A DNA stretch of 64,000 nucleotides, taken from Bacillota bacterium. Lineage in GTDB: Bacteria; Bacillota; Clostridia; Lachnospirales; Lachnospiraceae. Positions 34,477-43,245 of the stretch are shown in pieces. The translations under genes and the position numbers were made by a program. The number at the start of each line of letters is the position of its first letter. The stretch's first letter is position 1. Below the pieces are notes generated by a model, which searched no databases, was not told where the DNA came from, and was given only the letters and a program-made list of their open reading frames with translations. The stretch is from positions 1-64,000 of the forward strand of contig JAEZTJ010000102.1 of assembly GCA_023421505.1 (NCBI GenBank), read 5' to 3'.

Positions 34477-34504
34477 TTGACAAAGCAATTACCTATGCTA
34501 TAAT
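34477..34504 (+). promoter_or_regulatory. consensus SigA promoter for yqeY and the PocR-AraC gene
   Basis: TTGACA (34477-34482), 16 bp, TATAAT (34499-34504) preceded by TGC (extended -10). This is the best-matching promoter seen in the window. Confidence 0.8.
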
Positions 34505-34579
34505 TTTATCATTCGATATTCAATTTGCAAGAAATAAATTTATATTACTATATTAACATGCTAATTGGAGGAATTAATT

Positions 34580-35017
34580 ATGCAGATGGAACAATTACAA
34601 AAAGATATGATAGCTGCTATGAAGGCAAGGGATAAAGCACGTAAGGATGCTATTTCTTCTTTGGTATCCGCGGTGAAAAAGCTTGCAATAGATGAGGGTT
34701 GCCGTGAGAATATTCCTGAAGAATTGGTGGACAGGGCTATCTTAAAAGAATTGAAGCTCGTAAAGGAACAGCTCGATACCTGTCCGGTGGAAAGAGTGGA
34801 ATTAAAAGCAAGTTATCAAGTGACTTATGATGTCATAAAGGAATATGCTCCCGCCATGATGTCAGAAGAAGAAATTAAGACTTTTATTCTAAATAATTTT
34901 GCTGATGCTGTGTCAACGAAGAATAAAGGTATGATAATGAAAGGTGTTATGGCGCAGTTAAAGGGTAAAGCAGATGGTTCATTGATTAATCAGGTTGTTG
35001 GCGATTTATGCAAATAA
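34580..35017 (+). CDS. yqeY: GatB/YqeY domain protein
   Basis: 145 aa, all helical. The YqeY core reads MEQLQKDMIAAMKARDKARKDAISSLVSAVKKLAIDEG at the N-terminus and KGMIMKGVMAQLKGKADGSLINQVV at the C-terminus, the tRNA-interacting tail also found in GatB. It may bind tRNA or act in amidotransferase quality control; its role is unsettled. ATG 34580 is chosen with GGAGG 9 bases upstream. The more upstream TTG at 34565 is part of the ribosome site. It is followed after 10 bp by the PocR-AraC regulator. Confidence 0.88.
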   Translation: MQMEQLQKDMIAAMKARDKARKDAISSLVSAVKKLAIDEGCRENIPEELVDRAILKELKLVKEQLDTCPVERVELKASYQVTYDVIKEYAPAMMSEEEIKTFILNNFADAVSTKNKGMIMKGVMAQLKGKADGSLINQVVGDLCK

Positions 35018-35027
35018 GGACGCTTCT

Positions 35028-36260
35028 ATGGAGTTTATCAATATATTAAAAAATAATCTTCAAACTTATTCTTACGCAACGAATATAACTTTGACAATGC
35101 TTGATAAGGATGGCAATCAAACAGGACAGTTTGGTCAGCCTTTCTCGTATTGTTCCCTTTTTCATGAGGCGACCGGAAAGTATTGCCCCTGCAATAAGAC
35201 TCATCAGGACGCCAGCTTAATGTCACTAAATCTAGGCGATTCTTATATCTATATGTGTCCTGGCGGTCTCATTCATTTTACGGTTCCTATCGTCAAGGAA
35301 AAATCCTATCAGGGCAGTGTTGTGGCAGGACCTATCGTACTAGATTATCCTGATATGACGCTTGTTGACGGGATCATTCAAAAATATAATATCAGTCTTG
35401 ATTATCGAAGAAAGCTTTATACTGCTTTGACGGCAGTTCCTCTAGTTGAACCCTTCCAGGCCAGACATCTAAGCAAATTACTGTTTTTACTTGTGACTAA
35501 TCTGATTACAGGTGAAGCAGAGAGAAGGAAGGAAATGAGTGATAAAGCCTTACAGCAGGCAAAGATTGGAGAATATATTCAGATTACGAAAGAGGAAAAA
35601 ACCTCTACCCCTTCTCAATATGCTATGGAAAAGACATTAATAAGCGATGTCCTATCCGGTAATTTTACCGGAGCAAAAGCCCTGCTCAATGAAATGCTCG
35701 GACAGATTTATTTTACCTCCGGCAATAACATTGACATCATTAAAGTCCGTACCATCGAATTAGTTGCTTTACTATCCCGCGCAACCTATGAAGCAGGCTC
35801 AAGTGACAGCTCCGTTTACCATATGACTGAGAAATTTATGCAAGAGTTAACCGAGGTTAAAAACTTAACGGATCTATCCTATGTACTGATGGAAACCTTG
35901 GATCAGTTCACCAATATGGCTTTCAGTCATACAACGAATAATAATCTTTCCGTCATTAAGAAAAGTATTGCTTACATGAATGATCATTATAATCAAAACC
36001 TCACACTTGATATGGTAGCGGAACATGTTGGTTTAAATGCAGCTTATTTTTCAACCTTGTTTAAGAAAGAGATGGGGGTCAATTTTTCAAGCTATTTAAT
36101 TAATCTTAAGATTGATCACGCAAAGCTTTTACTCAAGAATTCCAATTTATCTTTAATCAATATTGCAATAGAGCTGGGCTTTGATAACCAAAGCTATTTT
36201 TCCAATGTATTTAAGAAGGCTACCGGTATGACACCAAAGCAATATCGACAGTCTCTATAA
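35028..36260 (+). CDS. PocR-domain AraC-family transcriptional regulator
   Basis: 410 aa. An N-terminal PocR sensory domain (about residues 1-165) has the Cys-rich stretch YCSLFHEATGKYCPCNKTH and CPGGLIHFTVPI. A helical region follows, then a C-terminal AraC double helix-turn-helix (about 310-410: LDMVAEHVGLNAAYFSTLFKKEMG and IAIELGFDNQSYFSNVFKKATGMTPKQYR). PocR domains are associated with sensing small diols, alcohols or C1/C2 compounds. Placed beside mtaB-mtaC, it is a reasonable candidate for sensing methanol or a related alcohol; that link is inference. AAGGA precedes ATG 35028, preferred over the earlier in-frame start that overlaps yqeY. Confidence 0.88.
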   Translation: MEFINILKNNLQTYSYATNITLTMLDKDGNQTGQFGQPFSYCSLFHEATGKYCPCNKTHQDASLMSLNLGDSYIYMCPGGLIHFTVPIVKEKSYQGSVVAGPIVLDYPDMTLVDGIIQKYNISLDYRRKLYTALTAVPLVEPFQARHLSKLLFLLVTNLITGEAERRKEMSDKALQQAKIGEYIQITKEEKTSTPSQYAMEKTLISDVLSGNFTGAKALLNEMLGQIYFTSGNNIDIIKVRTIELVALLSRATYEAGSSDSSVYHMTEKFMQELTEVKNLTDLSYVLMETLDQFTNMAFSHTTNNNLSVIKKSIAYMNDHYNQNLTLDMVAEHVGLNAAYFSTLFKKEMGVNFSSYLINLKIDHAKLLLKNSNLSLINIAIELGFDNQSYFSNVFKKATGMTPKQYRQSL

Positions 36261-36265
36261 AAAGG

Positions 36266-36293
36266 CAGCTGCAATAATACTCTATTGCAGCTG
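36266..36293. terminator. bidirectional terminator
   Basis: CAGCTGCAATA (36266-36276) pairs perfectly with TATTGCAGCTG (36283-36293). A T-run follows on the minus strand (CCTTTTTATAG). Confidence 0.8.
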
Positions 36294-36298
36294 TAGGT

Positions 36299-37234
36299 TT
36301 ACTTTGAAGAAAAGAGCTTATCTAGCTTCTCTTTCTCAAGCTTTCTTCCAATCAGACATACCTTAGACTGTTCTGACTTAAGCTTCTCTCCTGTGATAGG
36401 TTTAATAATTGTCTCACCCGGTAAATAATCTATGGTATAGCTGCCTTTTTCTAAATCGTAGCAAATACCCTTTACTCTGTGTATTTCCCCATATATACCA
36501 TTTTCTATCTCCTTTAAGAAGCTCCTCATACTATCTATATTAAAATCTTCCGCCTTCACAATCTCATACCTATCAAAATCATTTTGATACCTTTGTCTAA
36601 ATGTAATTTTATGCTTAATCACTGCGTCAGCGGGTCTGTCACTCATATACTCTATCAATTGCTCTGGCATAATGTTCTCCCATACCTCATCAATTACGAT
36701 ACAGTCTGGCTGTATTTTATTAATTTCGTTTTTAACCTGCGAAAGCTTTTCCTTTGTCATTTGCTCTGCCTTACTTAAGAAAATAACCTGGCTGGCCCTA
36801 AGCTGATCCTCAAAAAATTCCTTTGAGATCATTGTACGAACATAATAATTCTTTGCATCTACAATTGTTAGGATATGGTCTATTTCACAAATTTCCTCTA
36901 TCTCCTGCGTAATCAGGATTTTTTTTATTTCCGATAATTTTGCGATGCCTGTTGGTTCAACGATAATCCGATCAGGTTGAAATTCCTTGATAATCTCATC
37001 GATACCCTTTGATAAATCCATAGAGCTGGAACAACAAATACAGCCTGCCTGGATTGGTTTTACTATAAGCCCCTCTCTGCCTAGGGTATCTTCATCTATA
37101 TTAATCCTTCCGAATTCATTTTCCAGAATAACAACCTTTTCTTCGAGATATATTTCCTTCATGAGTTTTTTAATAAAGGTGGTCTTTCCGGCTCCCAAAA
37201 AACCGGAAATGATATCTATCTTTGTCCTTCTCAT
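36299..37234 (-). CDS. G3E-family GTPase (CobW/P47K-like)
   Basis: 311 aa. Walker A is SGFLGAGKTTFIKKL near residues 8-22. The metal-binding CxCC reads GCICCSSSMDL around 62-72, the G3 region has VEPTG and the base-recognition motif is LSKAE. A C-terminal CobW_C-like domain ends in IIKPITGEKL. G3E GTPases load metals or cofactors into client proteins. Lying downstream of mtaC-mtaB on the same strand, a role in corrinoid or zinc insertion into the methyltransferase is attractive but unproven. ATG 37234 has GGAGG 5 bases upstream; 37246 is a less likely start. Confidence 0.87.
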   Translation of the reverse strand: MRRTKIDIISGFLGAGKTTFIKKLMKEIYLEEKVVILENEFGRINIDEDTLGREGLIVKPIQAGCICCSSSMDLSKGIDEIIKEFQPDRIIVEPTGIAKLSEIKKILITQEIEEICEIDHILTIVDAKNYYVRTMISKEFFEDQLRASQVIFLSKAEQMTKEKLSQVKNEINKIQPDCIVIDEVWENIMPEQLIEYMSDRPADAVIKHKITFRQRYQNDFDRYEIVKAEDFNIDSMRSFLKEIENGIYGEIHRVKGICYDLEKGSYTIDYLPGETIIKPITGEKLKSEQSKVCLIGRKLEKEKLDKLFSSK

Positions 37235-37294
37235 TGATACCTCCATAAAGTTTTTAACTTATCTTTTTTTGCAATAAATACTCGTTTGTTTATT

Positions 37295-37343
37295 AACAAA
37301 AAGGAATCCCATATTATTCAATTAATTGGGATTCCTCTTTGTT
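37295..37343 (-). terminator. terminator after mtaB
   Basis: A 17-bp near-perfect stem (AACAAAAAGGAATCCCA at 37295-37311 with TGGGATTCCTCTTTGTT at 37327-37343). It separates mtaB from the G3E gene, so the latter may have its own promoter or depend on read-through. Confidence 0.8.
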
Positions 37344-37409
37344 ATCTAAATTAAGGGGAGTTAAATTACCTAAAATTAGGTTTGAAGCATGTTATGATAT
37401 ACTAAATAG

Positions 37410-38786
37410 TTAGATACCGTATTCAGCAGGATTATATTTTGATGAATCTACTTCTTTCTTCATCTCTGCGATGAAAGCTTCTTCATCCTCCGGAATTTCT
37501 TCTATCTGGGACTCTAATATATCAAGCCAGTTAATTTCTCTTTCCTCTAATTTAAGCTCTTTATTCTTTATTGCTCTTTGTAATATTTCAATTGTCTTTC
37601 TTGCGGTATTTAAAGTTCTGCTGAAAGGATCCTGCGTCTTAATGATTTCATTACTAATCTCAAATACAATTTCCGGCTTTAACACATAAGCCTGAGGATC
37701 TAAATAGCAGTCTGATTCAACCAGGAAGTCTCTCATTAATTTAGCATGTCCCTTTGCTGCTGCGGTATTCATTAAACGACAGTCATATATTAACTGCTCT
37801 GTGGATACTACAGGTGCAAAGCCGCTTAAAAGCTTAACCTGCTGTACTGATTCATTACTCCATAAATCAGCTACTGCAGCAGAGATATTACCAATCGGGC
37901 TAAAATGCGCACAGGCTGCACTCTTACCTTCGAGCGTAATTGGTGTTCCGGTAATAGCTTTTAGGTATACATTCTCATAAGCACAGTCCTTACCAGGGCC
38001 AACTGCGCCGTTTTCAATTGCAACCAGCGCTCTGGGAGCTGTGATTGCTCTCATAACGGATGCATATACCTTCGGAATAAAGCCCTGCTCCGCAAGAACC
38101 ATGGAAGTATTGGCAAAACCACAGGCGGAATCACCACCAGAGATCACACCGTATTTATTTGCTATATCAGTAATGTTTGACCAAAGCCACTTCATATCTC
38201 TGGAGGCAAGACAACCTAACGCAAAGATAGAGGTTCTTAAGTCTGCGTTTACGATAGCTTCGTCATTAATTTCCTTGCCGCCGGTAGATTCGATTGCTAG
38301 GATATCCGCTCCGTCTTTTGCTGTTCCTTCGAAGGTTTTAACCATTGCATCCCAGTACTTACCACTTCTCATGATAGGAGGGCGGCTCATCTCTCGAAGG
38401 TCGTTCGGCGTCATTCTCATGGCACTTTTTAAACCATATTTTGCTTCATACTCGAACATTGTATCACGAAGTAGTTTATGAATTTCGATACCCCATTCCG
38501 GATGCTCAGTCATATCCGGTAAGGTTTCAAACTCAATTACAAGACCCGGTGCATGTAATTCATGTGCCTTCTTAAGGACACCATTGATTATTTCTTTATA
38601 TATTCTTAAGACCTCTGGCATGGTGTCCTTATTGATATTCATCGGAGGTAAGGTAAAGTTTACCTCAGGATAGATTAATCCTCCACCAATACTTAATCCA
38701 TTTTTTGTTATAACGGGATTTGGACAGGAACCATAGATAAAATCATCTAAATTATTATAGGCTAATTTTGTAAAGCTTTTGCTCAT
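37410..38786 (-). CDS. mtaB: methanol:corrinoid methyltransferase
   Basis: 458-aa TIM-barrel zinc enzyme that moves the methyl group of methanol to the cob(I)amide of MtaC. Collinear with archaeal and acetogen MtaB: the zinc ligands are likely Glu166 (ILAIESTGG), Cys222 (GGDSACGF) and Cys292 (KSAACAHF). It starts 12 bp after mtaC, in the order mtaC-mtaB, with AGGGGGA before the ATG. The methyl group would next go to tetrahydrofolate or coenzyme M through MtaA; no MtaA or corrinoid reactivase (RamA-type) is in this window. Substrates other than methanol, such as methoxylated or amine compounds, are possible but the MtaB fit is good. Confidence 0.92.
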   Translation of the reverse strand: MSKSFTKLAYNNLDDFIYGSCPNPVITKNGLSIGGGLIYPEVNFTLPPMNINKDTMPEVLRIYKEIINGVLKKAHELHAPGLVIEFETLPDMTEHPEWGIEIHKLLRDTMFEYEAKYGLKSAMRMTPNDLREMSRPPIMRSGKYWDAMVKTFEGTAKDGADILAIESTGGKEINDEAIVNADLRTSIFALGCLASRDMKWLWSNITDIANKYGVISGGDSACGFANTSMVLAEQGFIPKVYASVMRAITAPRALVAIENGAVGPGKDCAYENVYLKAITGTPITLEGKSAACAHFSPIGNISAAVADLWSNESVQQVKLLSGFAPVVSTEQLIYDCRLMNTAAAKGHAKLMRDFLVESDCYLDPQAYVLKPEIVFEISNEIIKTQDPFSRTLNTARKTIEILQRAIKNKELKLEEREINWLDILESQIEEIPEDEEAFIAEMKKEVDSSKYNPAEYGI

Positions 38787-38798
38787 GATTTATTCCCC

Positions 38799-39443
38799 CT
38801 ACTTGTTTAACTTTGATTCTAAGAATGCCTTTGCTGCTTCTGCTGCTTCACTTGCATTAGGTGTATAGCAATCTGCACCAATAGAATCTGCGAAAGCCTG
38901 ATTTACCGGTGCTCCGCCGACCATAATGTAGTATTTATCCTTCACACCTGCTTTTTCAAATTCTTTGATTACATCACCGATTGCAGGCATAGTTGTAGTT
39001 AAAAGGGCTGAAATACATACAATATCTGCTCCAACCTCTTCTGCCTTCTCAACAAAGGCGATATCAGGAACATCAATACCCAAATCATAAACGGTTGCTC
39101 CCATACCCTTCATCATCATGGCGACCAAATTCTTACCAATATCATGTAAGTCACCTTTTACTGTACCAATGACAATCTTACCAATCGGTTTTACACCGGT
39201 TGCTGTAAGTAAAGGTTCAAGAATAGCAAGTCCTGCTGACATAGCTCTCGCTGCAACTAACATCTCAGGTACATATATCTTATTCTGTTTAAAATTCTCA
39301 CCAACAATTCCCATGGCATCAATAAGACCTTCATTTAATATCTTCTCAATTGAAATGCCTTCCTCAACACCTTGATTAACTAATTCCTTAACCTGTTTTG
39401 CTTTACCCTTTTGTACCGCTAATGATAATTCTTCGAAATCCAT
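38799..39443 (-). CDS. mtaC: methanol corrinoid-binding protein
   Basis: 214 aa. The N-terminal cap is helical (about residues 1-85). The B12-binding Rossmann domain has the DxHxxG motif DLHDIG, with His100 as lower axial ligand, and also SALLTTTMP and MVGGAPVNQAFADSIGAD. It accepts the methyl group from methanol via MtaB and presents it to a second methyltransferase. GGAGG precedes the ATG. Upstream is a 469-bp leader region with a 10-bp inverted repeat that might be a regulatory RNA element. Confidence 0.92.
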   Translation of the reverse strand: MDFEELSLAVQKGKAKQVKELVNQGVEEGISIEKILNEGLIDAMGIVGENFKQNKIYVPEMLVAARAMSAGLAILEPLLTATGVKPIGKIVIGTVKGDLHDIGKNLVAMMMKGMGATVYDLGIDVPDIAFVEKAEEVGADIVCISALLTTTMPAIGDVIKEFEKAGVKDKYYIMVGGAPVNQAFADSIGADCYTPNASEAAEAAKAFLESKLNK

Positions 39444-39912
39444 AAGTTACCTCCAATTTCCAATCAGTTATATTATTATAATGAACTAGTAATTTTAGCC
39501 GAACGATGTAAGTGAGCATCTGTCCAAGACTTTCTATTCTCACGTAAGGTTTTAGCTTGTACGGTGTTAATTGACGTGAGAATTATTTGTTGTTTATTAT
39601 GTGATAAGTATAACTATTTCCGACTTGGAAGTATTTCATTCTATTTATATTTTTTATAATATATTTGTTACTTAGCTCTAATATAAACCTATAATCTGTG
39701 ATAATTTCATTATAGCTTATCCAAATCCAAATAAATTAATATGTTTTATTCATATCTTTAGATTCTGTCTCTCAAAGAATTTTAAAATATTTTTTATGAC
39801 ATATTGCATCAAAATATCTTATAAAATGAACATTTTCTATTTTGTAGAATAATATATATTAGGATATTACATTAGTAGTGTCCAGATTAATTCATTAAAA
39901 GGAGACTTAACT
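39444..39912. other. 469-bp divergent region between mtaC and the CsxC-like gene
   Basis: It holds a 10-bp perfect inverted repeat, ATTCTCACGT (39536-39545) with ACGTGAGAAT (39574-39583), about 95 bp upstream of mtaC. The remainder is over 75 percent A+T by eye. No cobalamin-riboswitch B12 box or other known riboswitch was recognised, and no open frame. Confidence 0.5.
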
Positions 39913-40734
39913 ATGTATAATAAAGATCAAAATGCTTCTGTTATTAGCTCAGATTTTAGTGTTAGCTCAAGCTGCGAAAAAGGTTGCGAAAAGGGCTGTG
40001 ATGCTGCAGTAATTAAATCAGATACTCTTACAAATGCTGAGAATTATTGTTGGTATGGCGGAGATTATAAAATTCCTAAAGTACTGTCCGAATTCATCGT
40101 TCAGATTGATTCTGAAGCCAAAATAAGATTAAACGAACCCTCCTATGAAATCAAAAGAGTTGAAAAACAAATATTCCTTACACAATGCAGATATATTCCT
40201 CCGACAGATAAGGTATTCCTTGAAGGATATATCAGAAAGAATATTGAATATGCAGTAAAAACCTGCACTAAAGGTGGCGCGATCGGTGGTACGATCAGAG
40301 ATACTACAGTTCATGTTCCGTTTAAGGCATATACGAAAGTTGATTTTAAAGGCTGCAAGCCTCTCATCAAACCCAATCCTACTGCTCTCGTAGCAAGATA
40401 TTTCGATGCTGACATTATGGGTAAGAATTTTAGAGAAGCAGACCGCTCTGAAATCGAAATCTTCAACGAGCCCGTTTATTGTGAGCTTGAATGGTCAGCT
40501 ATATTTGACGCTGATATTAATGATAAAGGCTGTAAAATTGATTGTCTCAGAAATGAAGAAGAGTTCCAGGAATTCACCGATAAATCTGTTATCTATATCT
40601 GCATTAAATTATTACAGAATCAACAGGTTTGCTGGCCTCATGTATACCCGCCTAAGGAAGAAGGTAAAAAGGATACTAACTCTATAGATTCACAATGGTA
40701 TTACCCTATTCCCGATATGCACCCGAAGCAATAA
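39913..40734 (+). CDS. CsxC-like spore-surface protein
   Basis: 273 aa, Cys-rich. The N-terminus has a Ser/Cys/Gly-rich stretch (SSSCEKGCEKGCDAA). The core PKVLSEFIVQIDSEAKIRL, EIKRVEKQIFLTQCRYIPP and EGYIRKNIEYAVKTCTKGG resembles CsxC/SPOCS-type proteins of clostridial exosporium. Such proteins are thought to cross-link or self-assemble on the spore surface. About 12 cysteines fit disulfide cross-linking. Family assignment is from memory of CsxC-like sequences. AAAGGAG precedes the ATG. It is monocistronic, followed by a terminator; a sporulation-sigma promoter was not identified. Confidence 0.62.
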   Translation: MYNKDQNASVISSDFSVSSSCEKGCEKGCDAAVIKSDTLTNAENYCWYGGDYKIPKVLSEFIVQIDSEAKIRLNEPSYEIKRVEKQIFLTQCRYIPPTDKVFLEGYIRKNIEYAVKTCTKGGAIGGTIRDTTVHVPFKAYTKVDFKGCKPLIKPNPTALVARYFDADIMGKNFREADRSEIEIFNEPVYCELEWSAIFDADINDKGCKIDCLRNEEEFQEFTDKSVIYICIKLLQNQQVCWPHVYPPKEEGKKDTNSIDSQWYYPIPDMHPKQ

Positions 40735-40855
40735 GTATTTTTAACAGCTGCCAAAGGTAGATTATAATGTTAATTACAAACGATAATGGAAATACTTACA
40801 ATATAAAAATTTCTAATGATAAGTAAAATGCTTATGATTAAAATATAAGGTGAAA

Positions 40856-40894
40856 AGAGGCTGTTAAAGTGATTAAATGTCACTTACAGCCTCT
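40856..40894. terminator. bidirectional terminator
   Basis: AGAGGCTGT plus AGTGA pairs with TCACT plus ACAGCCTCT (40856-40872 with 40880-40894), between the convergent CsxC-like and azlD genes. Confidence 0.75.
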
Positions 40895-40922
40895 CTTCAG
40901 CTTTCTATGCCAGCACCTAAGC

Positions 40923-41258
40923 CTATTTAAAAACAGCCTGTACAAGGAACATATATATTACCGTTCCGCCACCTATACTTAACAGTACATTATTTCTCCA
41001 TCTATGTAATATGATAATTGAGGCAATGGAAATCAGTTCTGGAATCCCATGCGGCTTAATACCTATAGATATATTTCGCAAGCAGTAAATTATTAACAGG
41101 CCCATCATTGCAGCTGGTAAAACCCTGCCAAGATAGGTAATAAACTTTGGAGTTTCTTTATTTTCAGGAAACAAGATAAAAGGTAGAAATCTCGTAAGCA
41201 TCGCACCCAAGGCTACTGAAAAAATTATGATTATTGTCTGTATTCCTGTTAAATGCAT
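40923..41258 (-). CDS. azlD: branched-chain amino acid exporter, small subunit
   Basis: 111 aa with three or four membrane helices. Family features: TRFLPFILFPENKETPKFITYLGRVLPAAMMGLLIIYCLR and a C-terminal IGGGTVIYMFLVQ. AzlD forms the small subunit of the AzlCD (LIV-E type) exporter of branched-chain amino acids and analogues. It overlaps the end of azlC by 10 bp, so the two are translationally coupled. GGGGAG lies upstream of the ATG. Confidence 0.9.
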   Translation of the reverse strand: MHLTGIQTIIIIFSVALGAMLTRFLPFILFPENKETPKFITYLGRVLPAAMMGLLIIYCLRNISIGIKPHGIPELISIASIIILHRWRNNVLLSIGGGTVIYMFLVQAVFK

Positions 41259-41962
41259 ATTTTCTTTCTCCCCAACATTAAAGTAATTAATATGATAAAC
41301 ATTGCAGGTATGATTAGATTATCTCTGCCAAAAATGATTAAACTGATGATTGTACTGATAATTCCTATTATCGCGGAAATTCTGTTCGCCTTGTTTTTCC
41401 ATTGTTCAAGGAAGAGAACAACAAATAATGCAGTTAATACAAAATCCAGTCCAGTTGTATTGAAGGTAATAAAATTTCCTAATACACTTCCAAGAAAGGT
41501 ACCGAGTATCCAATATAAATAATTTAATAAGGATATTGTAAAATAAAAATATTTCCGTTTCACACCTTCCGGCGGTTCTACACTCGAAGATATGGAAAAG
41601 GTCTCATCGCAGAGAAAATAAATCAGGACTGCCCGAAGCTTACCTAAGCCTTTATATTTATTCAACATTGATATTCCATAGAAAAGATGTCTGGCATTTA
41701 CCATCAGACTCATAAGAAATGCCTGAATAGGATTAAACGCAGCTGTTAGGAAAGTGATCGCAACAAACTGCATACTTCCGCAAAATGCAATCGCACTCAT
41801 GAGAACAGACCAGGGAAGTCCATAGCCCTTTGTCTGCATTAGTACACCATAAGCTGTCCCTAATACAAGAAAACCGGTTAAAACAGGTAGTGTTTTAGGA
41901 AAAGCAGCATAAAAAGCATATTGAAACTCTGACCGAACCGTATGATTACTCATTAATTTCAT
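41249..41962 (-). CDS. azlC: branched-chain amino acid exporter, large subunit
   Basis: 237-aa integral membrane protein with about seven helices. AzlC/YgaZ signatures: FYAAFPKTLPVLTGFLVLGTAYGVLM, SAIAFCGSMQFVAITFLTAAFNPIQAFLMSLMVNARHLFYGISML and YFLCDETFSI. Exports branched-chain amino acids with AzlD. ATG 41962 (MKLMSNH) is preferred because AAGGAG lies 4-5 bases upstream. Its promoter region faces the divergent XRE-cupin regulator gene, which probably controls it. Confidence 0.92.
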   Translation of the reverse strand: MKLMSNHTVRSEFQYAFYAAFPKTLPVLTGFLVLGTAYGVLMQTKGYGLPWSVLMSAIAFCGSMQFVAITFLTAAFNPIQAFLMSLMVNARHLFYGISMLNKYKGLGKLRAVLIYFLCDETFSISSSVEPPEGVKRKYFYFTISLLNYLYWILGTFLGSVLGNFITFNTTGLDFVLTALFVVLFLEQWKNKANRISAIIGIISTIISLIIFGRDNLIIPAMFIILITLMLGRKKICI

Positions 41963-42183
41963 TGCACTCCTTCTCATCCTATTGTATAATTGTATCAAAC
42001 AATCGTAAAATATAATTTATATTTTACGATTGTTAATTATATTTGTCAATTATATTTTATTTATAATAGTTGAATTGTCGGATGTGATTATCAAGTTTAT
42101 TTAAGATGAATTAAATTATAATACTGACGATTGCAAGAAATCATTCGCAATTAGCATAGTTAATATTAAATATGGAGGTTAGC

Positions 42184-42735
42184 ATGGATATTAGCCAAAT
42201 TATCGCCGATAATTTAAAAAGATTACGTATAGAGCGCAATCTCAGCTTGGGGCAGCTATCCGAGGAATGTCAAATCAGTAAAGTTATGCTTTCACAAATT
42301 GAAAAAGGGGATACCAATCCTACCATTAATACCTTATGGAAAATCGCAAATGGATTAAAGGTTCCCTATACTGCTTTACTTGAACAGCAGGAAAACAATA
42401 CCATTGTAGTAAAAAAAGAGGAAACAGAGTCTTTGGTAGCGGAGGATGGGAATTATCGTATCTACTGCTATTATACAAATTCGCCAAACAGGAATTTTGA
42501 GCTGTTTCAGATAGAGCTTGATGAAGGCTGCAGTTATACTTCAATCGGCCATTCAGAAAAATCACAGGAATATATAATGGTAATAGAAGGGGTATTAACC
42601 TTAACGGTTAATGAGGAGGCATATACCTTATATCCCAACGACACCATTAGCTTTATCGCATCAGTAAGGCATACTTACTGTAATAGTGGTAATGGACTTT
42701 TAAAATTAGTTAATATTAATTATTATCCTGTATAA
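42184..42735 (+). CDS. XRE-family regulator with cupin sensor domain
   Basis: 183 aa. The helix-turn-helix covers residues 7-60 (LKRLRIERNLSLGQLSEECQISKVMLSQIEKGDTNPTINTLWKIANGL) and the cupin barrel covers about 100-180 (GHSEKSQEYIMVIEGVLTLTVNEEAYTLYPNDTISF). Proteins of this architecture bind small metabolites in the cupin. It is divergent from azlCD, a frequent pairing, so it likely represses or senses amino acid export. ATG 42184 has GGAGG 5 bases upstream; ATG 42172 belongs to the ribosome site. A perfect hairpin with a T-run follows the stop. Confidence 0.9.
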   Translation: MDISQIIADNLKRLRIERNLSLGQLSEECQISKVMLSQIEKGDTNPTINTLWKIANGLKVPYTALLEQQENNTIVVKKEETESLVAEDGNYRIYCYYTNSPNRNFELFQIELDEGCSYTSIGHSEKSQEYIMVIEGVLTLTVNEEAYTLYPNDTISFIASVRHTYCNSGNGLLKLVNINYYPV

Positions 42736-42741
42736 TATAAT

Positions 42742-42799
42742 CTGCTATAAAAATGAGGATTTAAAGTACTCTAACTTTAAATCCTCATTTTTATAGTAG
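42742..42799. terminator. 25-bp bidirectional terminator
   Basis: 42742-42766 pairs with 42775-42799 over 25 bp with a single G-U pair and an 8-base loop. A- and T-runs at both ends make it active on either strand, between convergent genes. Confidence 0.85.
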
Positions 42800-42822
42800 A
42801 TTTATGGGCAATTATTTTCTTA

Positions 42823-43245
42823 TTATATTATTACTCGATTACAGCTTTCTGTTTCAGAATATCTCTGATCTGCTTTCCCTTGACAGATTTTATTCCACTG
42901 ACAATCACCACAAACAACAGCAAGCCTTCCTGCTCTGATAATCTGTGTATCGACGAGTTCCTTCAGCTTATGAAAGTTTAAGAGCTGTCCTTCCTGAAGC
43001 TTACAGATAGATAATACCGTTTTATCATAATAATTGACTTTACTCTCAGAACTACATTTTGAATCCTGATTATGCGGACAACAGCTACAGATTGAATCAG
43101 CAGCTACGATTAGCCGAACCAAGGAAGCCCCCTCTAGCCGATCAATTACTTTTATCATATTATCTATAAATTCAGGGCTATATCCTTTCCCCTCAAAGAA
43201 TGAAATACATAATAAATGATGAGGCCGTAAATTATTTATTAACAT
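42823..43245 (-). CDS. DUF1284 protein (putative iron-sulfur protein)
   Basis: 140 aa. Begins LRPHHLLCISFFEGKGYSPEFIDNM, the DUF1284 hallmark, and contains cysteine pairs CSCCPH, KCSS and VCGDCQWNKIC that could hold an iron-sulfur cluster. The family is described as putative iron-sulfur binding with no assigned reaction. It overlaps the end of bioY by 14 bp on the same strand, suggesting co-expression with biotin uptake; this pairing hints at a link to biotin or iron-sulfur metabolism, but the family is not restricted to it. Confidence 0.85.
   Translation of the reverse strand: MLINNLRPHHLLCISFFEGKGYSPEFIDNMIKVIDRLEGASLVRLIVAADSICSCCPHNQDSKCSSESKVNYYDKTVLSICKLQEGQLLNFHKLKELVDTQIIRAGRLAVVCGDCQWNKICQGKADQRYSETESCNRVII

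Noticed and set aside
34995..35027. Upstream in-frame start of the PocR-AraC gene overlapping yqeY.
   Set aside because: ATG 35028 has AAGGA at the right distance and gives a normal PocR N-terminus.
39444..39560. Cobalamin riboswitch upstream of mtaC.
   Set aside because: No B12-box-like GCCACTG or other conserved core was found; only a simple inverted repeat is present.
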